Part shown: positions 1-5,106 of the stretch, piece after piece | Layout of the letters: every line of letters starts with the position of its first letter | How positions within the stretch are numbered: the stretch's first letter is position 1 | Source of the DNA: Bacteroidaceae bacterium | Lineage (GTDB): Bacteria > Bacteroidota > Bacteroidia > Bacteroidales > Bacteroidaceae | Assembly (NCBI GenBank): GCA_016284115.1 | Contig: JAEEOD010000089.1 | Location: forward strand, 1 to 5,817 | Direction: 5' to 3' | DNA: 5,817 nt | Notes under the pieces: generated by a model | What the model was told of the DNA's origin: nothing | Databases searched by the model: none | The model's input: only the letters and a program-made list of their open reading frames with translations | Translations under genes and position numbers: made by a program

Positions 1-264
1 CCTTGCGTGATGATGGAAGCACCCCGTTTCGACCTGTACCAAGTCCCTGTCCCTGAGGCATGGAAGCAGTTGGTGGCAGCTAGCACAGAGCTTCCCAAAC
101 ATGAGGAGTGTGCCGATTGCAAGTTGAAACTAGTTTGTGAGGTTTGCTATGCAGGCGCCTGCCATGAGAAGAAGATGTGCGGAAGTGTTGATTATCTTTG
201 TCGCATGGCACATAAAAAAGTAGATATTTTAGAACAAGAACAGAAACATGAAGAAAATAGCTGA
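1..264 (+). CDS. Radical SAM/SPASM-domain protein, C-terminal fragment (5' end outside window)
   Basis: The reading frame is open from the first base, so the gene starts upstream; 87 residues are visible. They are cysteine-rich: one Cys at residue 2 in a PCVMMEAPRFD context, then Cys at 37, 40, 46, 49, 54, 60 and 67. The CX2CX5CX2C core followed by further cysteines is the auxiliary iron-sulfur cluster (SPASM/twitch) end of radical SAM peptide-modifying enzymes. The N-terminal CX3CX2C radical SAM motif is not in the window, so the catalytic half is inferred. The tail (residues 68-87) is charged and probably helical. The stop codon overlaps the PqqD-like gene by 17 nt, which supports translational coupling and a common pathway: in such systems the PqqD-type protein presents a precursor peptide to the radical SAM enzyme. 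The substrate cannot be told. I am fairly sure of the SPASM assignment and unsure of the exact subfamily. Confidence 0.8.
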   Translation, partial: PCVMMEAPRFDLYQVPVPEAWKQLVAASTELPKHEECADCKLKLVCEVCYAGACHEKKMCGSVDYLCRMAHKKVDILEQEQKHEENS

Positions 265-529
265 GTTTGAGAAAAGAGTCGTAGCCGATGAAATCATCCT
301 GATACCGACCGGTAAGACTGCCGAAGGTTTCCATGGTCTTATCACATTGTCAGATGTTGGTGCCTTTATCTGGGACCGTTTGGAAGAGGTGCAGAGCTTT
401 GAAGAACTTCTTGGTCAGATCTTAGAACACTATGATACCGACCAGCAGACAGCTGTTAAGGACATTGTAGAGTTTCTCAACCAGTTGTTGCGCGTTGGCA
501 TTATTCGTCCCACCGATAAGAACTGGTGA
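248..529 (+). CDS. PqqD-like peptide chaperone (RiPP recognition element)
   Basis: This 93-residue protein fits the small winged-helix PqqD family, which binds leader peptides and delivers them to radical SAM enzymes. Visible family features are an N-terminal beta-strand part (residues 8-20, EKRVVADEIILIP), the signature LSDVGAFIW at 34-42 (family consensus near LNxxGaxIW), a helix FEELLGQILEHYD at 51-63, and the terminal helix DIVEFLNQLLRVGII at 72-86 ending in the usual 'L..L...G.I' pattern. The length is normal for a stand-alone PqqD. The ATG at 248 lies inside the end of the SPASM gene (17-nt overlap), and its TGA overlaps the GTG start of the next gene (GTGA), so all three are likely translationally coupled. 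It differs from true PqqD in context: no pqqA, pqqB or pqqC is present. A relation to the 'HPr-rel-A'-type PqqD proteins, which also occur beside nucleotidyltransferase-like genes, is possible from memory but unproven. Confidence 0.85.
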   Translation: MKKIAEFEKRVVADEIILIPTGKTAEGFHGLITLSDVGAFIWDRLEEVQSFEELLGQILEHYDTDQQTAVKDIVEFLNQLLRVGIIRPTDKNW

Positions 530-1734
530 AAACAATGGATCGTATGCAGCGTCTCCTTTTGGAACTCCTGCGTTCAGGATTGTCAGGGCAAGCGCCTTCT
601 ACAGCCGATTTTCCGTTGACGGAGTCTGAGTGGAAGCAGCTCTTCTTTGAATCCCACAAGCAGACCATTCAGGGCGTGGTGTACGATGGAATAATGCTAT
701 TACCGACCGACCTCTATCCCCCCACCAACCTGCTCTCACAGTGGGGATATGCGGTGCAGAAGATAGAAGGGGAGTTTCTGAAACACCTCAAGCTCATCAG
801 TTATCTCTCCATCCGTTATCAGATGGAGGCAGGGCTCTCCCCTGTGATACTCAAAGGATTAGGCTTAGCAGCGCTCTATCCTAAACCAAACCATCGGGTG
901 GTAGGCGACATCGATATGTTCTTTGGAGGTAGAGAAGCTTCACAAAAGATAGATCAATTAGTTACCCGTTGGGGAGCAAAGGTAGATGGAGATGAAGATG
1001 AAGATAATATTGAAACAACCTTTGTATTTAATGATGTTGTTATAGAGAATCATAAGGAATTAATAGAGAGTTTCAATTTGTTTTATCGAAGAAAAGGACG
1101 TAGAGAACTAGAAAAGAAGATTTTGGATGGCAGTCTTTTTGGACAGGCCATAGTGGAAAAGACCCCAATAAAAGTATTAATCCCTTTATATAACCATTTG
1201 CTGCTGCTCACTCATAGTTTGAAGCACGTCCTTAATGCGGGCATCGGTATCCGTCAGCTCTGTGATGTGGCAATGCTGCTGAAGGCTGAAAAGCAGAATA
1301 CCGATGGCGAAGCTTTAAGGAAGTTGTTAAAAGACTGGGGCATCTATAAATGGGCATGTCTCGTTTATGCATTCTGCGTAGAATACCTGGGTACGGTAGT
1401 AGAAGACCTGCCGTTTGAGTTCGATGTGGCTTCCTATCATCCCCACATTCTGCTACAGGAAGTTTGGAAGAGTGGCAATTTCGGTCAGATGGACGAGCGT
1501 TTGACAAAGCGGGCACCCGAGGGTGATTCCGTGTTTACGGCAAAGCGCATTTTTGGTAACGCATGGCGTTTCTTGCCCTATGCCCCTGGTGATGCCCTCG
1601 GTCTCCCGTTAGAATACACCTTTGGCTATATTAAGAAAAAACTCTCCCCCCTCAGGGGGGAGTACGGCAAAGCCGGGAGGAGGGAAAACAACCCCTCAGG
1701 GGGGAGTACGGCAAAGCCAGGAGGAGGGAAATAA
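526..1734 (+). CDS. Nucleotidyltransferase family protein (NTP_transf_5-like) with repeat-encoded C-terminus
   Basis: The 402-residue product resembles the uncharacterised nucleotidyltransferase family PF14907, of the DNA polymerase beta fold. The active-site region is VILKG at 107-111, R124, then GDIDMFF at 127-133, with D128 and D130 as the probable metal-binding pair; VIENH at 172-176 is where the family often has a third acidic/His site. A helical second half carries THSLKH (229-234) and GIRQLCDVAMLL (241-252), also typical. The real substrate of this family is not established, so no reaction is assigned. The listed start is GTG at 526 (GTGA overlap with the PqqD-like stop); ATG at 535 is a plausible alternative. 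Residues from about 373 to 402 (LSPLRGEYGKAGRRE... to the end) come from two copies of a GC-rich repeat and are probably not part of the ancestral protein. Positions 1021-1200 are about 31% GC against about 48% in the flanks, hinting at a mosaic gene. Confidence 0.82.
   Translation: MKTMDRMQRLLLELLRSGLSGQAPSTADFPLTESEWKQLFFESHKQTIQGVVYDGIMLLPTDLYPPTNLLSQWGYAVQKIEGEFLKHLKLISYLSIRYQMEAGLSPVILKGLGLAALYPKPNHRVVGDIDMFFGGREASQKIDQLVTRWGAKVDGDEDEDNIETTFVFNDVVIENHKELIESFNLFYRRKGRRELEKKILDGSLFGQAIVEKTPIKVLIPLYNHLLLLTHSLKHVLNAGIGIRQLCDVAMLLKAEKQNTDGEALRKLLKDWGIYKWACLVYAFCVEYLGTVVEDLPFEFDVASYHPHILLQEVWKSGNFGQMDERLTKRAPEGDSVFTAKRIFGNAWRFLPYAPGDALGLPLEYTFGYIKKKLSPLRGEYGKAGRRENNPSGGSTAKPGGGK
1644..1662 (+). 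other. Strong GC-rich hairpin inside the 3' end of the nucleotidyltransferase gene
   Basis: CTCCCCCC (1644-1651) and GGGGGGAG (1655-1662) form a perfect 8-bp stem with the 3-nt loop TCA. It sits about 100 nt before the Wza-like gene. No T-tract follows (the next bases are TACGG), so it is not a canonical intrinsic terminator. It could slow ribosomes, stabilise a processed mRNA end or cause partial polarity between the first three genes and the export genes; these roles are inference. It is the left end of the first 44-bp repeat copy. Confidence 0.65.
1648..1732 (+). repeat. 44-bp GC-rich direct repeat, two copies, within coding sequence
   Basis: Copy 1 (1648-1688) and copy 2 (1692-1732) match over about 41 positions at an offset of 44 nt, with one internal substitution (G1675 to A1719) and a difference at the last base. 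Each copy starts with CCCCTCAGGGGGGAG and continues through a small CGGC-AAA-GCCG hairpin (1665-1675; weakened by the substitution in copy 2) to GGAGGAGGGAAA. Because 44 is not divisible by 3, the two copies are read in different frames: PLRGEYGKAGRRE and then PSGGSTAKPGGGK. The second copy's end supplies the gene's TAA stop. The sequence style recalls dispersed GC-rich repeats of Bacteroidales genomes; this is memory, not a search. Confidence 0.85.
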
Positions 1735-1761
1735 GAGAAAAATAATAAAAACTCAAAGAAT

Positions 1762-2562
1762 ATGAAGAAAGTAATTAAATTCGCCTGCCTGTTGGCAGTG
1801 CTGGTAATGACCTCCTGCGTATCCCGCAAGGACATGATTTACCTTCAAGACATGGATGACCTCCATGAGTATCCCGTGATTCAGAAGTACGAGGCAGTGA
1901 TCCAGCGTGACGACAAGATCAGTATCAAGGTAAGCAGCAAGAACCCTGAGCTGGCTCTGGCGTTCAATGTCCCTTCAGGCGCTGGCTATACCGTAGATTC
2001 ACAGGGTAATATCTCTACCAGTGGAGCCAATGATAAGGATGCTGGTTACATCGTGGATGTAAATGGTGAAATCGATTTCCCTATTCTTGGTAAGTTGAGA
2101 GTAGAAGGCCTGACTCGTAACCAGCTGACCGAACTGATCAAGACCAAACTCGTAGAAGAGGAACTGTTGAAGGACCCTATTGTGATGGTGGAGTTCCTCA
2201 ACTTCAAGTTTTCTGTACTGGGTGAAGTTTCTGGTGTAGGTACTTATGAGATGAAGGGCAACCGTGTCACCCTGCTTGAAGCTTTGGCTATGGCAGGTGA
2301 CCTTACCACCAATGCACGTCTCGACCGCATCGCGGTGATCCGTGAGTACGGCAACAAGCGTCGCATCATGTGGAACGATATCCGTTCCAAGGACCTATTC
2401 ATGTCTCCATCCTTCTACCTCCAGCAGAACGATATTATCTACGTAGAGCCAACAGGTCGTAGGGCCCGTGAAGAAACTCGAAACCGCTACAGCTTCTGGA
2501 CCAGTCTCTTCTCTGGTGTTACTACCTTGGTTTCTATGATTTTGTTGTACAAACGACTGTAA
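1762..2562 (+). CDS. Wza-like polysaccharide export outer-membrane lipoprotein
   Basis: The 266-residue product is a polysaccharide biosynthesis/export protein that forms, as an oligomer, the periplasmic and outer-membrane channel for exopolysaccharide. It begins with a lipoprotein signal: MKKVIK, a hydrophobic core (7-16) and MTSC with lipidated Cys19. The Poly_export (PES) domain runs from about 43 to 145, with YIVDVNGEIDFPILGKL at 96-112 being characteristic. An SLBB domain follows at about 148-195 (FSVLGEVSGVGTYEM ... LLEALAMAGDL). QQNDIIYVEP (221-230) and a C-terminal hydrophobic helix (about 245-263, ending LLYKRL) match the outer-membrane helix of Wza. It is shorter than E. coli Wza (379 residues), as is usual in Bacteroidetes. 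The ATG at 1762 is the only start that gives a complete signal peptide; the upstream 27 nt are AT-rich with no strong Shine-Dalgarno. The kinase gene follows after 9 nt, so the two are surely co-transcribed. Confidence 0.93.
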   Translation: MKKVIKFACLLAVLVMTSCVSRKDMIYLQDMDDLHEYPVIQKYEAVIQRDDKISIKVSSKNPELALAFNVPSGAGYTVDSQGNISTSGANDKDAGYIVDVNGEIDFPILGKLRVEGLTRNQLTELIKTKLVEEELLKDPIVMVEFLNFKFSVLGEVSGVGTYEMKGNRVTLLEALAMAGDLTTNARLDRIAVIREYGNKRRIMWNDIRSKDLFMSPSFYLQQNDIIYVEPTGRRAREETRNRYSFWTSLFSGVTTLVSMILLYKRL

Positions 2563-2571
2563 TTCAATAAT

Positions 2572-5007
2572 ATGGTAAAAATGAGTCAACAAAACGACAT
2601 GTCGCCCGACAAGTCGTTGTCGGCAACAGGCATGGATATCAACCCCATTGATATTCTGAAGTACCTGTTGTCCAATTGGTATTGGTTTATATTGTCCATC
2701 GCTGTCTTTGCAGGCATTGCGTGGTACCGCTATTCCACCATGCAGAAGACCTATTCCGCTCGTGCTTCGGTAATGTTTAAGGACACCAAGGCTGCAGCAC
2801 AGGAGGCTCGTCTAGACCGCCTTATAAGCAGCAGAAGCGGAGCCAATGTTTCTAATGAAATCCTTCAATTGCGTTCTAGTAAGTTGATGCAGGATGCGCT
2901 TAAGCGTTTGGGAGCCGATGTTAGTTACACTATCATGGATTACTTGCGTGAAGAAGAACTTTACTCCCAGTCTCCCGTGAAAGTGGTATTTCCCGAAGCA
3001 GATGAAAGGCAAGAGATCAGTTTCACGGCGACTCCACTCGACGAGAACCGTGTACGTCTCACCAATTTCTCTACTCTCGACCGCAATCAGGAAGTTCGCA
3101 TGGGCGATTCCATCACCACCGAGATAGGTAAGTTGGTAGTTACCCCTACGCTCTACTATTCCCGTTCTTGGTATGGACGTAGTGTAACCGTACGTAAGCA
3201 GAACCTAGTATCTGCAGCAGCGGAAATGACGTCTAACCTCAATATCAATCAAGCCGATGCTCAAGATGCTTCTTCCATCTTGAACATGAGATTAGTCGAT
3301 ACCTCTCCTGTACGTGCCGAAGATGTGCTCAACATGCTGGTGACCATCTACAACGAGCAAAATATCTTGGATAAGAACCAGTCCAGCATTAATACCAACA
3401 ACTTCATCAACGAGCGTCTGCAGATCATCGAACAGGAGTTGGGTGGTGTAGAGTCCCAGATTGAAGAATACAAGGTGTCCAACAATATGATTGATTTAGG
3501 TACAGAGGCTAGTGTTTCTCAGAGTCAGAAGCAGCAATATACCACCTTGTCCAAGGATCTTCAACAGCAGGCAGCTATGGGTCAATACATTAAGGACTAT
3601 CTTAACGATCCTGCCAATGCTAATGAACTGATTCCAGTACAAACTGTTCGTGATGGTACCATAGAGTCACAGATTCAGCAATACAATGCAGCGAAGATGA
3701 AGCGCGATAAGCTCTTGGAGGCCAGTAGCGACAAGAACCCGGTGGTTCAGGATCTGAACAATACCCTGAACTCCATGCGTCAGACCATCATCCGTTCGGT
3801 GGACAATATGAACCTCAGCACCGAGGTCCGTCTGCGTGACGCACAGAACCGTGCCGGTCAGGCCATGGGACGTATCTCCATCATTCCTTCCCAGCAGCGT
3901 GAGATGCAGAACATTCAGCGTCAGCAGCGCATCAAGGAAGAACTTTACCTCTACCTGTTGAATCGCCGTGAGGAAAATGCCTTGTTGCAGGCCACCACAG
4001 AGTCCAATGCCAAGGTGTTGGAGCCAGCCTATGCCAGCGAGGTACCTGTATCTCCTAATGAGAAACAGATGATTATGACTGGTGTGGCAGAAGGTGTGGC
4101 ATTACCCGCAGTCATTCTGCTCTTCTTCCTGTTCTTCGATACCCGTGTGAAAGACCGTAAGGACATCGAAGACTATGTTAGCGTACCGTTCCTCGGTGAG
4201 ATACCTAAGTCGGGCGCTAAGCACACCAAGAACTTCAAGAACAGCATCATCGTTACCCCACAGAGTCGTGATGTGGCATCCGAAGCCTTCCGCATCATCC
4301 GTACCAACATGGACTTCATGCGTGTACGCTCAAAGGACATGAAGGTCATCACCTTCAGTTCTTTTAATGCAGGTGCTGGTAAGACCTACATCTCCAGCAA
4401 CTTGGCAGCTTGCTTCGCACAGAGCGACAAGAAAGTGCTGCTTATTGACCTCGATATCCGCAAGGGTACCCTGTCAACCAACTCCCAGCACGAGAAGTCC
4501 AAGGGTATGACCACCTACCTGTCTGGTCAGGCGACATTGGAAGAAGTCTTGAAACCCAACGAGTTGGGCGAGAACTTCGACTTCATCCCATCAGGCTACG
4601 TGGCACCTAACCCAGCAGAGTTGTTGCTCAGCGAGCGTTTGGATGAGCTAATCGAGCAGCTTCGTCCAATGTATGACTACATTTTCGTGGACAACGTGCC
4701 TTACAATGCTGTGGCAGATGCAGCCATCACCAACCGTATTGCCGACCTCACCATCTTTGTTGTCCGTGTAGGAAAACTCGACCGTCGTGCATTGCCCGAT
4801 ATCGAGAAGATCTATACCACAGGCAAGCTGAAGAACATGTCCCTCATCCTCAATGGCTCTGTGGTACGTGCACACAGCTATGGTGGTTACGGTTATGGCT
4901 ACGGTTATGGCTATGGCTACGGCTATGGTTATGGTTACGAGAATAAGGATAAACCTTGGTACAAGCGCTTATTTAGTTCCAAAAAGAAAAAACATAAGAG
5001 GGCCTAA
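2572..5007 (+). CDS. Wzc-like polysaccharide co-polymerase / BY-kinase (tyrosine autokinase)
   Basis: This 811-residue inner-membrane protein joins a Wzz chain-length domain to a cytoplasmic bacterial tyrosine kinase. Membrane helix 1 is at about 36-52 (WYWFILSIAVFAGIAW). A long periplasmic part follows, with likely coiled coil from about 275 to 475, then the proline motif PVSPNE (492-497) and helix 2 at about 500-522. The kinase has Walker A FNAGAGKT (598-605; K604, T605), Walker A' LLIDLDIRKG (623-632; D626, D628) and Walker B YIFVDNVP (703-710; D707). The loop has Ala600 where many relatives have Pro. EAFRIIRTNMDFM at 571-583 is the conserved helix that activates the neighbouring kinase in the ring. 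The tail has ten tyrosines between 770 and 789, mostly in (GY) repeats, then a basic end (SSKKKKHKR). This cluster is the expected autophosphorylation site. ATG at 2581 is an alternative start. The cognate phosphatase is not in the window. Confidence 0.95.
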   Translation: MVKMSQQNDMSPDKSLSATGMDINPIDILKYLLSNWYWFILSIAVFAGIAWYRYSTMQKTYSARASVMFKDTKAAAQEARLDRLISSRSGANVSNEILQLRSSKLMQDALKRLGADVSYTIMDYLREEELYSQSPVKVVFPEADERQEISFTATPLDENRVRLTNFSTLDRNQEVRMGDSITTEIGKLVVTPTLYYSRSWYGRSVTVRKQNLVSAAAEMTSNLNINQADAQDASSILNMRLVDTSPVRAEDVLNMLVTIYNEQNILDKNQSSINTNNFINERLQIIEQELGGVESQIEEYKVSNNMIDLGTEASVSQSQKQQYTTLSKDLQQQAAMGQYIKDYLNDPANANELIPVQTVRDGTIESQIQQYNAAKMKRDKLLEASSDKNPVVQDLNNTLNSMRQTIIRSVDNMNLSTEVRLRDAQNRAGQAMGRISIIPSQQREMQNIQRQQRIKEELYLYLLNRREENALLQATTESNAKVLEPAYASEVPVSPNEKQMIMTGVAEGVALPAVILLFFLFFDTRVKDRKDIEDYVSVPFLGEIPKSGAKHTKNFKNSIIVTPQSRDVASEAFRIIRTNMDFMRVRSKDMKVITFSSFNAGAGKTYISSNLAACFAQSDKKVLLIDLDIRKGTLSTNSQHEKSKGMTTYLSGQATLEEVLKPNELGENFDFIPSGYVAPNPAELLLSERLDELIEQLRPMYDYIFVDNVPYNAVADAAITNRIADLTIFVVRVGKLDRRALPDIEKIYTTGKLKNMSLILNGSVVRAHSYGGYGYGYGYGYGYGYGYGYENKDKPWYKRLFSSKKKKHKRA
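4885..4938 (+). repeat. GGY-TAY hexamer tandem array encoding the kinase Gly-Tyr tail
   Basis: Nine consecutive 6-nt units of the form GG(T/C)TA(T/C) encode Gly-Tyr pairs (kinase residues 772-789). The units differ only at the third codon positions, so the DNA repeat is imperfect while the peptide repeat is perfect. Gain or loss of one unit would keep the frame and change the tyrosine count by one. A tyrosine-rich C-terminus is normal for BY-kinases; a perfect dipeptide run of this length is less usual. Confidence 0.93.
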
Positions 5008-5010
5008 GCA

Positions 5011-5031
5011 TCTAAGCTCTAAGCTCTAAAG
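5011..5031 (+). repeat. Heptamer tandem repeat TCTAAGC x3 after the kinase stop
   Basis: TCTAAGC occurs at 5011-5017 and 5018-5024, followed by the variant TCTAAAG at 5025-5031. A near copy, CCTAAGC (5003-5009), overlaps the kinase TAA stop (5005-5007). It lies in the convergent gap between the kinase and fcl. No function is evident. Its 7-nt period matches the separate heptamer array inside fcl at 5614-5641. Confidence 0.75.
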
Positions 5032-5106
5032 TTCGTGCAAACCGAAAGCAGAGCCAAGCTTGCTTGAGCTATGCTGAGGTGAAGCCGAATTTCACGGCGA
5101 AGCCGT
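5031..5106. repeat. Palindromic intergenic repeat reaching into the fcl 3' end
   Basis: The stretch contains three nested or adjacent inverted repeats. AGCAGAGC (5047-5054) pairs with GCTATGCT (5068-5075) with one mismatch around the self-complementary CAAGCTTG (5055-5062). GTGAA (5079-5083) pairs with TTCAC (5091-5095). ACGGC (5094-5098) pairs with GCCGT (5102-5106) around GAA; the last two share bases and exclude each other. The fcl stop codon (5092-5094) lies within it. It is placed where two convergent genes need termination, but there is no T-tract on either side, so it is called a repeat and not a terminator. The GCAGAGCCAAGCTTGCTT core recalls dispersed repeats of Prevotella/Bacteroides genomes, from memory only. 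Confidence 0.6.

Noticed and set aside
193..200. TATCTTTG, a match to the Bacteroidetes -7 promoter box TAnnTTTG
   Set aside because: It lies inside the SPASM coding region with no TTTG at the expected -33 spacing, so chance is likely.
80..334. An 84-codon minus-strand frame across the SPASM/PqqD junction
   Set aside because: Both sense genes here are supported by family motifs; the antisense product has none.
985..1008. GATGAA-type hexamer run encoding an acidic stretch
   Set aside because: Only two exact units plus variants; explained by Asp/Glu codons in an AT-rich stretch.
1232..1516. A 94-codon minus-strand frame within the nucleotidyltransferase gene
   Set aside because: It overlaps conserved motifs of the sense protein completely and has no neighbours or start signals of its own.
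1644..1662. Intrinsic terminator between the nucleotidyltransferase and Wza-like genes
   Set aside because: The stem is strong but there is no T-tract and it lies within coding sequence, so it is recorded as a hairpin only.
4648..4875. A 75-codon open frame on the minus strand
   Set aside because: It is antisense to the kinase Walker B region and has no recognisable features; it is a shadow of the real gene.
5008..5091. CRISPR-like array, because of closely spaced repeats
   Set aside because: Units are 7 nt and contiguous with no spacers, so it is a simple tandem repeat next to palindromes.
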